From NCBI GenBank assembly GCA_009731375.1, contig BJOX01000216.1, positions 574,225 to 632,592 of the forward strand: a stretch of 58,368 nucleotides of DNA, read 5' to 3'. The translations under genes and the position numbers were made by a program. Source of the DNA: Paulinella micropora (lineage: Eukaryota > Cercozoa > Imbricatea > Euglyphida). The notes beneath the pieces are model-generated. The model was given only the letters and a program-made list of their open reading frames with translations, was not told the origin of the DNA and searched no databases. Positions 44,211-52,970 of this stretch are shown piece after piece (position 1 is the stretch's first letter; every line of letters starts with the position of its first letter).

Positions 44211-45738
44211 GGGGGGGGGGCTGCTGGGGGAATTCCCTGCACAACTAGTTGCATTTTGTTGTTGCGCTGGCTGCACCAGCGCAACAAAAACGACAAGGAT
44301 GTTTGTCTATGTAAGCAACGAGCACACTTGCGGAAGTGTACCTCATCTGCCGGCGGCGGCTGCTTTTGCAGTGGGCAATCATCATTATAACAATTGTCTG
44401 CCAGGTTGCGGGCCATAACCTATGGCAATGAACAAGAAAAATCTGAATGTATTGCCGACTGCCTCCCCTCGGGTTTGCAGAAGCGCGGCGCCAAGCGCAA
44501 TCCATTTTTTAAAATCGGCAGCTTGTGCGTATGGTAGCGCCTCGCAGCCCCCCCCCCCCTTTCTCCTTTAAATCTGTCCTGTGCCTTCCCCCCGTCCGGA
44601 AGAAAGCAAATGAACAAAACAGGGGGGGGGCGCCCCCCCCCCCTATCTGAAAAAAGCAAAGAAACGAAACAGAGGGGGGGGGGGAGTACCGAAAGTGAAC
44701 ACAAAAAGGGGTAGGGATTACACAAGAGAGAGAGAGAGAGAGAGTGAGTGACCCAAAAAAAGGGAGCAAGGAATCCGATGATGCAGAGAGAGTCTTTGTA
44801 CCCCCGTACGCGCGAACAAGTGCAGGAGTGGTTGCGAACCGAGCTTGAGGCGCGGGGTGTGCGCGGCGCGACGCTAAGAATTATAGCCAGGGTACTACAA
44901 TACCGCGACCGCGCGGGGCTGCTGCGCCTGACCGAGGCAGACATCAAGTATGTGGTCGGCAACGCGACGCCAAGGCTGGACCCCGACGTGGCGCTGATGT
45001 TGCGAGACATGTTCAACGACCTGCGCAGCGCCGATGCGCAACAGCCCGCACGCAAAGAGCAAGCATCCGTTGCGGCGCAGACCGTACAGGCCGAACAAAC
45101 GGCAGGAGACAGCCAGCGTTATGCCGAACAACAGTACTGTCTGGCCGAATCCTATTTCTACGGGCGAGGGGTGGCCAAAGACTACGCCCGGGCGGTCAAG
45201 TGGCTTCAGAGGGCGGCCGCCAAGGACAACGCAGACGCGCTCTTCTACCTGGGCGTCTGCTGCTACCACGGGCTCGGCCTGGCCCAGAGCCAGGAACGGG
45301 CCGCAAAGTATTTTCTGCAAGCAGCCCAACTCAACGACACTAGGGCGATGTGCACCCTCGGGGTTTGTCTCGTGCACGGCCGCGGCGTGCCGCCAGACCC
45401 CGCTGCCGCGGTCCAGTGGTTCGCGCGAGCCGCACTACAACACGTTGCAGCCGCGCAGTACAACCTGGCCTTGTGCCTGGACTCTGGGAACGGCGTGCGC
45501 AGGGACGAGGACCGCGCTCTGGCGCTTTTCCAAGCAGCGAGCCAACAAGGCCACGCCGGCGCACAGTACCAGCTGGGCCTGCGCGCCGAGGCCGGCCGCG
45601 GCGTGCCCGAGGCCGGTGCCTTCGCTTTTTTTCTGCGGGCGGCAGCGCGGGGCCACGCGGAGGCGGCGTTGCTCGTGTCACGCCGCCTCTCCCACGACAA
45701 GAAACTGGCGGACCAATGGGCGCAGCGAGCGCAGGCAG
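44211..45738 (+). repeat. 1,528-bp segment repeated exactly at 45750-47277
   Basis: All frames and the flanking non-coding sequence recur at an offset of 1,539 bp, across a 10-N gap, with no difference that I could find. This is what an unmerged contig overlap looks like. It also contains a perfect 12-bp hairpin, TTGTTGCGCTGG / CCAGCGCAACAA, at about 44255-44285. Confidence 0.85.
44778..45738 (+). CDS. Sel1-repeat protein, partial (duplicate of 46317 gene)
   Basis: Identical to the first 320 codons of the gene at 46317-48311, then cut by the gap at 45739. ATG ATG start after a (GA)n run. Most likely the same locus assembled twice rather than a second gene, so it should not be counted as a paralogue without read support. 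Confidence 0.7.
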
Positions 45739-45748
45739 NNNNNNNNNN
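45739..45748. other. Assembly gap between exact 1.5-kb duplicates
   Basis: The left flank ends mid-codon in the Sel1 gene (GCAGGCAG). The right flank restarts at the G tract upstream of the same gene. Confidence 0.85.
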
Positions 45749-46316
45749 GGGGGGGGGGGCTGCTGGGGGAATTCCCTGCACAACTAGTTGCATTTTGTTG
45801 TTGCGCTGGCTGCACCAGCGCAACAAAAACGACAAGGATGTTTGTCTATGTAAGCAACGAGCACACTTGCGGAAGTGTACCTCATCTGCCGGCGGCGGCT
45901 GCTTTTGCAGTGGGCAATCATCATTATAACAATTGTCTGCCAGGTTGCGGGCCATAACCTATGGCAATGAACAAGAAAAATCTGAATGTATTGCCGACTG
46001 CCTCCCCTCGGGTTTGCAGAAGCGCGGCGCCAAGCGCAATCCATTTTTTAAAATCGGCAGCTTGTGCGTATGGTAGCGCCTCGCAGCCCCCCCCCCCCTT
46101 TCTCCTTTAAATCTGTCCTGTGCCTTCCCCCCGTCCGGAAGAAAGCAAATGAACAAAACAGGGGGGGGGCGCCCCCCCCCCCTATCTGAAAAAAGCAAAG
46201 AAACGAAACAGAGGGGGGGGGGGAGTACCGAAAGTGAACACAAAAAGGGGTAGGGATTACACAAGAGAGAGAGAGAGAGAGAGTGAGTGACCCAAAAAAA
46301 GGGAGCAAGGAATCCG

Positions 46317-48311
46317 ATGATGCAGAGAGAGTCTTTGTACCCCCGTACGCGCGAACAAGTGCAGGAGTGGTTGCGAACCGAGCTTGAGGCGCGGGGTGTG
46401 CGCGGCGCGACGCTAAGAATTATAGCCAGGGTACTACAATACCGCGACCGCGCGGGGCTGCTGCGCCTGACCGAGGCAGACATCAAGTATGTGGTCGGCA
46501 ACGCGACGCCAAGGCTGGACCCCGACGTGGCGCTGATGTTGCGAGACATGTTCAACGACCTGCGCAGCGCCGATGCGCAACAGCCCGCACGCAAAGAGCA
46601 AGCATCCGTTGCGGCGCAGACCGTACAGGCCGAACAAACGGCAGGAGACAGCCAGCGTTATGCCGAACAACAGTACTGTCTGGCCGAATCCTATTTCTAC
46701 GGGCGAGGGGTGGCCAAAGACTACGCCCGGGCGGTCAAGTGGCTTCAGAGGGCGGCCGCCAAGGACAACGCAGACGCGCTCTTCTACCTGGGCGTCTGCT
46801 GCTACCACGGGCTCGGCCTGGCCCAGAGCCAGGAACGGGCCGCAAAGTATTTTCTGCAAGCAGCCCAACTCAACGACACTAGGGCGATGTGCACCCTCGG
46901 GGTTTGTCTCGTGCACGGCCGCGGCGTGCCGCCAGACCCCGCTGCCGCGGTCCAGTGGTTCGCGCGAGCCGCACTACAACACGTTGCAGCCGCGCAGTAC
47001 AACCTGGCCTTGTGCCTGGACTCTGGGAACGGCGTGCGCAGGGACGAGGACCGCGCTCTGGCGCTTTTCCAAGCAGCGAGCCAACAAGGCCACGCCGGCG
47101 CACAGTACCAGCTGGGCCTGCGCGCCGAGGCCGGCCGCGGCGTGCCCGAGGCCGGTGCCTTCGCTTTTTTTCTGCGGGCGGCAGCGCGGGGCCACGCGGA
47201 GGCGGCGTTGCTCGTGTCACGCCGCCTCTCCCACGACAAGAAACTGGCGGACCAATGGGCGCAGCGAGCGCAGGCAGCGACCCGATCCGCCGCCTCGCAG
47301 TGTGACCTGGAGGTCTGCTGCGCCCACAGCCCCGCGCCACTTGCCCCGCCCACAAGCGAGGCCGCCGCGCTGTGCAGCCTGGGTTATGCCTTTCTCAAGG
47401 GCGACGGCGTGGCCAAGGACGAGGCCAGGGCAGCCGAGATGTACCGCCAGGCGGCCGAACACAACTATGCTGATGCACAATTTCGGCTCGGGCACTGTTA
47501 CGCTAATGGTGTCGGCGTGGATAAGGACGAAACCAAGGCCATCGAATATTACAGTCAAGCGGCCAAACAAGGCTCTGCAGTAGCAATGTGTAACCTGGGC
47601 TCTTGTTATTTGAAAGGGCTCGGCGTCCCCCCCAACAGCGCCGAGGCAGTGGCATGGTACCGCCGGGCGGCCCCGCACGTTGTAGGGTCCCAATACAACC
47701 TCGGCGTGTGCTATGCACGGGGGGTCGGGGTCGCCCAGGACCAGGCCGCGGCGACGGAGTGGTTTCGTCGGGCCGCGGAGCAAGGACACCCCAAGGCGCA
47801 GTACAACGTCGCGGTCCGTTTCTCCACGGGCAAGGGCGTCGCCCAGGACCTGGCCCTCGCGCACAAGTACTTTCTCCTCGCGGCCGAGCAGGGCCACGCG
47901 GGCGCCCTCACCAGCCTGGGGGCCTGCTATTACTCAGCCGAGGGAGTCCCCCGGGACCGGGCGCGAGCCTTTGCGCTCTGGGTGCGGGCGGCCACTAGCA
48001 GCAACCACCCATGCGCCTTTTGCAACCTCGGGATGTGCTACAGCCTTGGGCACGGCGTGTCTCGGGACGACGCCTTGGCCTTCAAGTACTACCTGCTGGC
48101 GGCGCAGAATGGCATCCGCGGGGCCGCCCAGAAAGTGGGGCTCTGCCTCGCGCAGGGGCGCGGCGTCGCCCGGGACCCCGCCGCCGCCGCTGATTGGCTC
48201 GGCCGCGCGGCTGCAGAGGGCGATCAATTAGCTAAGTTCCTTTTGTTTGGCAAGGAGTGCAGTGAACTGCAGATGAAGCAACCCCCTGCCCCTTCACTCT
48301 CACTTTCTTAG
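46317..48311 (+). CDS. Long Sel1-repeat protein, 664 aa
   Basis: ATG ATG start (MMQRESLYP) about 30 nt after a (GA)n run. Residues about 10-85 are a helical amino domain (EQVQEWLRTELEARGVRG, LRLTEADIKYVVGNATP, reminiscent of SAM-like bundles). After a Gln/Ala linker there follow about fourteen Sel1-like repeats of 36 residues (YAEQQYCLAESYFYGRGVAK, ADAQFRLGHCYANGVGVDKD, PKAQYNVAVRFSTGKGVAQD). It ends GKECSELQMKQ and a Ser/Pro tail. More diverged repeats than the 33.6-kb gene suggest an older protein. A scaffold/adaptor role is inferred. A doubly deleted derivative is at 30.5 kb. Confidence 0.9.
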   Translation: MMQRESLYPRTREQVQEWLRTELEARGVRGATLRIIARVLQYRDRAGLLRLTEADIKYVVGNATPRLDPDVALMLRDMFNDLRSADAQQPARKEQASVAAQTVQAEQTAGDSQRYAEQQYCLAESYFYGRGVAKDYARAVKWLQRAAAKDNADALFYLGVCCYHGLGLAQSQERAAKYFLQAAQLNDTRAMCTLGVCLVHGRGVPPDPAAAVQWFARAALQHVAAAQYNLALCLDSGNGVRRDEDRALALFQAASQQGHAGAQYQLGLRAEAGRGVPEAGAFAFFLRAAARGHAEAALLVSRRLSHDKKLADQWAQRAQAATRSAASQCDLEVCCAHSPAPLAPPTSEAAALCSLGYAFLKGDGVAKDEARAAEMYRQAAEHNYADAQFRLGHCYANGVGVDKDETKAIEYYSQAAKQGSAVAMCNLGSCYLKGLGVPPNSAEAVAWYRRAAPHVVGSQYNLGVCYARGVGVAQDQAAATEWFRRAAEQGHPKAQYNVAVRFSTGKGVAQDLALAHKYFLLAAEQGHAGALTSLGACYYSAEGVPRDRARAFALWVRAATSSNHPCAFCNLGMCYSLGHGVSRDDALAFKYYLLAAQNGIRGAAQKVGLCLAQGRGVARDPAAAADWLGRAAAEGDQLAKFLLFGKECSELQMKQPPAPSLSLS

Positions 48312-48447
48312 CGCGCCCCCTCTTGCCCAGCCGAAGGGCATAATTTTGTTTTACTTGTACTACAGCCGTAAGACGGTGCCGGCCGGTGCGCAGCTCTGTG
48401 AGCGGTTCGTAAGCTTTTTAATTAAACAATTCATGTTTTTTTTGTAC

Positions 48448-48610
48448 TCTCTCTCTCTCTCTCTCCCACCCGGGGTGTGGTATAGCCGAATTTTAAGAAT
48501 GATATGGTTAAAGAAGGCAGTTCTGCCGTAAAACCCGGAGGGCGCTGCCTTTTTTGGCCGTATCGTACGCACGAAAAACTTTGCGCCAAATTTACTTTTG
48601 GGGTGTGCAA
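48448..48610 (+). repeat. (CT)n run and MITE-2 copy
   Basis: Nine or so CT units, then GTGTGGTATAGCCGAATTTT, GATATGGTTAAAGAAGGCAG, inverted CTGCCTTTTTTGGCCGTATC, and GCGCCAAATTTAC. Confidence 0.65.
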
Positions 48611-48747
48611 ATGACAAGTTTTTCATACTCTCTCCCCCCCCTCCCCCTTCTTCTTCGGGGGGGAGAGGGAGAGAGAGGGGGAGGGGGGCTCCCCCTTTTC
48701 TTCCCCTTCCCCCTCTTCCTCCCCTTCTCCCCTCCCTTCCCCTCTTC

Positions 48748-48951
48748 TCTTCCCCCCCCCCCCTTTCTTAGAACGTAGGGCCGGCGACCTCTCGAGCTCT
48801 GGTAAAGGATTATAATTTGAAGACCGGTTTTCTTNNNNNNNNNNCGGGAAAACTACTGGTCCCTCTTCCCCCCCCCCCCCTTTCTTAGAACGTAGGGCCG
48901 GCGACCTCTCGAGCTCTGGTAAAAGATTATAATTTGAAGACCGGTTTTCTT
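48748..48951. other. Gap (48835-48844) inside an 87-bp duplicated end
   Basis: TCTTCCCCCCC through GGTAAAGGATTATAATTTGA and AGACCGGTTTTCTT occurs on both sides of the Ns with one clear base change (AAAGG against AAAAG). An unmerged overlap is the likeliest cause. Confidence 0.75.
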
Positions 48952-49014
48952 GCGTTCAGACTAAAAAGAAAAAAAAAAGCTTTTCTTTTAATTAAAAACA
49001 AAAGACGTATCGCA

Positions 49015-49390
49015 AGCGCCGCTGCCAGGAGCCCGCCAGCCTGGTGTGGCTGGCCTTGTGTAGCCACCAGCTGCGGGGGTGAAGAGCCTCGGCAACGTAG
49101 CAGTGCTGGCCCGGGGTTACATAGGAGAGCCTGTTTCGCTCACTCCGCCAACTGACCTTGTCCTATTGCAAGGCTTGGGCCGACGCCGACTGTGCCTGCC
49201 TCGAGGCTTTTGTGTCACTAGAGCACCTCCACTTGCGGGGTTGCACCGACCTGACCCCGCTCAGGAAACTTGTCCAACTTAAGTGCCTGAGCCTGGTCTC
49301 GTCTTCCGCTGTCACGGACACCTTCCTGGCAGCGCTGTCGTCGGCTTGCGGAAAAGAACGTACGCTATTTTTTGGGGGGTGCAAATGACA
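49015..49390 (+). pseudogene. Relic of the 2.5-kb F-box/LRR gene
   Basis: Scattered blocks match the gene at 2541-4238 in order: PASLVWLALCSHQLRG, GNVAVLARG, then VSLEHLHLRGCTDLTPLRKL and LSLVSSSAVTDTFLAAL. Between them most LRRs are deleted and the frame shifts twice. It is cut off at 49380 by repeat sequence. Confidence 0.7.
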
Positions 49391-49429
49391 ATCTCCTCCC
49401 CCTTCCCTTTCTCTGTCCCCTGTTCTCTT

Positions 49430-49505
49430 GCCTCCTTGAGCCCCCCGGGCTCAGGGAAGGTCTCCTTGAGCCCCCCGGGCTCAGGGGGCTCAGGGGAGGG
49501 GGGGG
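49430..49505 (+). repeat. GAGCCC hairpin repeat (family 3), doubled
   Basis: TTGAGCCCCCCGGGCTCAGG occurs twice within 60 bp, the second followed by GGGCTCAGGGGAGG and a G/C tract. Confidence 0.65.
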
Positions 49506-49557
49506 GCGCCCCCCCCCCCACCCCCCCTATATCCAAAGAGCCTTTCTGCCTCCCTTC

Positions 49558-49845
49558 CCTCTCAGTGTCAAGTTTAATACTTTGCCGAGGTTTAATTAAA
49601 AAACTTTTTTGCAGTTTCCTGGCGCAGTGGAAGGCTCGCCGTCTGCCACGAATCGGACACCGGCTCGGACATTGGCTCAGAGCAGGGCTTGTTCCTCAAT
49701 CTCTCGCCTTAGGATCAAGTTTAATACTTTGTTGAGTTTTAGTTAAAAAACTTTTTTTTTGAACTTTCCTGGCGCAGTGGAGGCTCGCCGTCTGCTACGA
49801 ATCGGACACCGGCTCGAACATCGGCTCAGAGCAGGGCTTGTCTCT
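49558..49845 (+). repeat. Tandem duplication of about 146 bp
   Basis: AAGTTTAATACTTTG, TTAAAAAACTTTTTT, TTTCCTGGCGCAGTGG, CTCGCCGTCTGC and GCTCAGAGCAGGGCTTGT occur twice in order (49570-49690, 49716-49833). No coding frame. Confidence 0.7.
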
Positions 49846-49867
49846 CTCTCTCTGCCCCTTTCTTTCC

Positions 49868-50145
49868 CCCCGTCTGTTTCTTTGGTTGTCGGCCAAAAAA
49901 GAATTCTTTTCCTCTTTTCATATTTTTCAGATTTTTCTGACCTTGCGCACGGTGGCCGAGCCATGGCACTGACAGGGCGCCGTCAAGGGTCGTGTGGCCC
50001 TTGTCCACCTGGCACAGCGACCACCGCGCATCCATTCGCCGCAGGGTCGTGCTGGAGCACGGTGCGCAAGATGCAGAAAAATAGGAAAAATATGAAAAAA
50101 GGAATTTTTTGGAATGCGTTTGCACGCGCAAACAAGGGACGAGGG
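49868..50145 (+). repeat. MITE-1 element, full copy
   Basis: Both outer termini (GTCTGTTTCTTTGGTTGTCGG and GCAAACAAGGGACG), both AT arms and the core are present, followed by a G tract and gap. Confidence 0.8.
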
Positions 50146-50289
50146 TGGGGGGGGGGGNNNNNNNNNNTTTAACATTTTAGCGCGCCCCTGCCCTTCCCCC
50201 TTGCCTTTCGCTCCCTGTTCTCAGACGGGGAGGACTAAGACAATCCGCGCTGCCCCCCTCTCTTACTTCTTCTCTCTCTTTCTCCTAGA

Positions 50290-50400
50290 TTCTCAGTGCC
50301 CAGTGTAAAACCGTCGAACTTTAATTAAAAAAACCTTTTTGCACTTTCTTGGCGCCCTCCCTACTGCTTCCCGTTCTCCGTTCTCAGACGGTGGGGGAGT
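50290..50400 (+). repeat. CTCAGTGCC module
   Basis: CTCAGTGCCCAGTGTAAAACC, GTCGAACTTTAATTAAAAAA, CTTTTTGCACTTTCTTGGCGC and TTCTCAGACGG; recurs at 16.22, 43.92 and 49.56 kb. Confidence 0.6.
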
Positions 50401-50429
50401 GAGAGGAGACAAAGACAATTTGTTCTTCT

Positions 50430-50570
50430 TCCATGGCACGACAGGGCGCCGTTGGGGATTCGTGCTTGAGCGCGTTGCGCAAGATCTGCGGAAATAGGAA
50501 AAATATGAAAAGTGGAAAAAATTTTTTATTTTTTTTAGTGATGCGTTTGCACGCGCAAACAAGAAGCGAG
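50430..50570 (+). repeat. MITE-1, internally deleted right half
   Basis: A short core (CCATGGCACGACAGGGCGCC), then GCGCAAGATCTGCGGAAATA, the AT arm and GCAAACAAGAAG. Confidence 0.65.
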
Positions 50571-50697
50571 GGGAGGGGGGAAGGTAGCAGGGGGCACGGG
50601 CAACAGAGGGACACAGGGGGGACGGGGAGCACTCCCGCTCCCTCTTCTTCCCCCCTTCCTCTCCTTCTCTCTCCTCCCCCTTTCCCTTCCCCCTCCC

Positions 50698-50870
50698 CCC
50701 CGTCTGTTGCTTTGGTTTTCGGGAATTTTTTTTACTTTTTATATTTTTCAGATTTTCCTGACCTTGCGCACGGTGGCCGAGCGATTGACGGACAGGACGC
50801 CGTCGGGGGTCGTGAGGCACTTGTCCACCTGGTACATTGACCACAAGTCTATTCATCCGCCGTGGGGGTC
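50698..50870 (+). repeat. MITE-1, left half
   Basis: GTCTGTTGCTTTGGTTTTCGG through GCGCACGGTGGCCGAGCG to CATCCGCCGTGGGG, then cut. Confidence 0.65.
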
Positions 50871-51061
50871 AGCACGGCCCCGCCGGCACCCTTTGCAAAA
50901 GCTCCCTTTTCTTTTCTCTGCCCCCGTCACCCACCCACTTTGCCAGGGATTTTTGTATTAATTTTTTTAAAATTTTTTAGCGCGCCCCTGCCCTTCCCTC
51001 TCCCACTCCCTGTTCTCAGACGGTGGGGAGGGTGGGGAGAGACAAAGACAATTTGTGCTTC

Positions 51062-51192
51062 TTTCATGGCACGGACAGGGTGCCGTCGGGGAGTCGTGCT
51101 CGAGCGCGGTGCGCAAGATCTGCGGAAATAGCAAAAATATGAAAAGTGTGAAAAAAATTGGAATGCGTTTGCAGGCGCAAACAAGGGAAGAG
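51062..51192 (+). repeat. MITE-1, internally deleted right half
   Basis: TCATGGCACGGACAGGGTGCC, GCGCGGTGCGCAAGATCTGC, AAAAATATGAAAAGTGTG and GCGCAAACAAGGG. Confidence 0.65.
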
Positions 51193-51264
51193 CGGAGGGG
51201 GGAGAGGAAACACTACCCTCCCCCCTTCTCCCCCCCCCTTCCTCTCTCTCCCTCCCCTTTCACA

Positions 51265-51532
51265 CCGTCTGTTTCTTTAGTTGTCGGGCAGAATTTTTTT
51301 TTTCTCTTTCCATATTTTTCTGACCTTGCGCACGGTGGCCGAGCTATGGCACGGACGGGGGACGCCGTCGGGATCGTGAGGCCCTTGTTCACCTGGTACA
51401 TTGACCATCGCCGGTCCATCCGCCGCAGGGTCGCGCTGGAGCACGGTGCGCAAGATCCGCGGAAATAGGAAAAATATGAAAAGCGGAAAAAAGATTTTGG
51501 TGATGCGTTTGCACGCGCAAACAAGGAACGAG
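51265..51532 (+). repeat. MITE-1 element, full copy
   Basis: GTCTGTTTCTTTAGTTGTCGG, core with CCGAGCTATGGCACGGACGG, GCACGGTGCGCAAGATCCGC and terminal GCAAACAAGGAACG, leading into a long G tract and gap. Confidence 0.8.
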
Positions 51533-51629
51533 GGGAGGGGGGAAGGGGGGGGGGGGGAAAGGGAGGGAGGGGGGGAGGGAGGGGGGGGGGGAGGGGGGGG
51601 GNNNNNNNNNNCTTTCCCCCCCCCCCCCT

Positions 51630-51805
51630 CGTCTGTTTCTTTAGTTGTCAAGCAAAAAATTTTTTTTCCTCTTTTCATATTTTTTTCTGACCTTGTGCAC
51701 GGTGGCCGAGCCATGGCACGGACAGGGCGCCGTCGGGCTCATGAAGGCCCTTTTTCCACCTGGTACATTGACCACCGCTCATTTATCTGCCGCGGGGGTC
51801 AGCAC
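51630..51805 (+). repeat. MITE-1, left half
   Basis: GTCTGTTTCTTTAGTTGTCAA through GTGCACGGTGGCCGAGCCAT to ATCTGCCGCGGGGGTCAGC, then a family 3 hairpin at 51848-51885. Confidence 0.7.
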
Positions 51806-52154
51806 CGCCCTTCCTTTTCTTTTCTCTCTGCCCCCGCTTTCCTCCTCTCCTTGAGCCCCCCGGGCTCAGGGGGCTCAAGGGGAAAGAAAAAGGTGGGGGG
51901 GGGGCGCCCCGCCCCCGACACACACCCACTCCCTCGCCTCCCCCCTTTTCCCTTCTAGCTATAGGAATCTCCGGAGGGGTTCACCTCTCCAAGAATTCAA
52001 TCCAATCCGCATCTCGGTGATCTGATCTGTTCTAAGATATTTTTGGTCGTGAGCAAAAATATTTATAACAGTTCCATTGAAATTTAATTAAAAAACTCAT
52101 AAATTTAAACGGAATGTGGGAAAAAGCGGGGGAGCGAGTTCCGGTCTCTTTCCA

Positions 52155-52290
52155 TTTATCCACCGCAGATCTCGCGCTGGAGCACGGTGCGCAGGATCTG
52201 CGGAAATAGAAAGAATATGAAAAGTAGAAAAATTTCTTTTTTTGTTGATGTGTTTTGCACGCGCAAACAAGGAACGAGGGGAGGGAGGGG
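52155..52290 (+). repeat. MITE-1, right half
   Basis: GCGCTGGAGCACGGTGCGCAGG, AATATGAAAAGTAG and GCAAACAAGGAACG, then G tract and gap (52308-52334). Confidence 0.65.
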
Positions 52291-52389
52291 GGGGGGGGGA
52301 AGGGGGGNNNNNNNNNNNNNNNNNNNNNNNNNNNCCCCCCCCCCCCCCCTTCCCCTCCTTCTCTCCCCTCCCCCCTTCTTCTCTCCCTC

Positions 52390-52560
52390 CCCCGCTTGTT
52401 TCTTTGGTTGTCGGGCAAAATTTTTTTTTTCTCTTTTCATATTTTTCATATTTTTCCTACTTGCGCACGGTGGCCGAGCCATGGCACCGACAGGGCGCCG
52501 CTGGGTTCCTGAGACCCTTGTCTACCTGATACATTGAACACTGCCCATCCAGCCGCCCGC
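52390..52560 (+). repeat. MITE-1, left half
   Basis: GCTTGTTTCTTTGGTTGTCGG, CATATTTTTCATATTTTTCC, GCGCACGGTGGCCGAGCCAT and CATCCAGCCGCC, then unrelated sequence. 52561-52970 is AT-rich intergenic DNA without a supportable gene. Confidence 0.7.
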
Positions 52561-52970
52561 GGGGCAGCCAGGGCAAGGAACGAGTTGGCATGATGAGGCT
52601 TTTCCGCAACCCGCCCCCGGATAAGGCTTCAGGAGACCCGCGCGAGGCCCTAGGTGCGCAGGAGGGTGTGTGAAAGAAAACCACGATTTTCTTGAATCAC
52701 CCACGCTTGCTCGGATTTTTTGTTTCAAATCGTCTTCTTTAAGATCTGGCCGGATAATCTAGTAATAAAAATGTTATGAGTAACACTGACAAAAAGCTTA
52801 ATATTGATAATTAATAAGGTGTTGATTTTAATAAGGTCTGGATTTTTTTTACAACTTTTAGTGGACAGAAAAGAGAAGGCGCTGTTCACCCAGCTTGCGA
52901 CTGCAGGCAGAGGAGATTGGGAGAGAGGCAAGAAGATAGGGCGATGGGAGATACCCCCAAACAGTACCTG

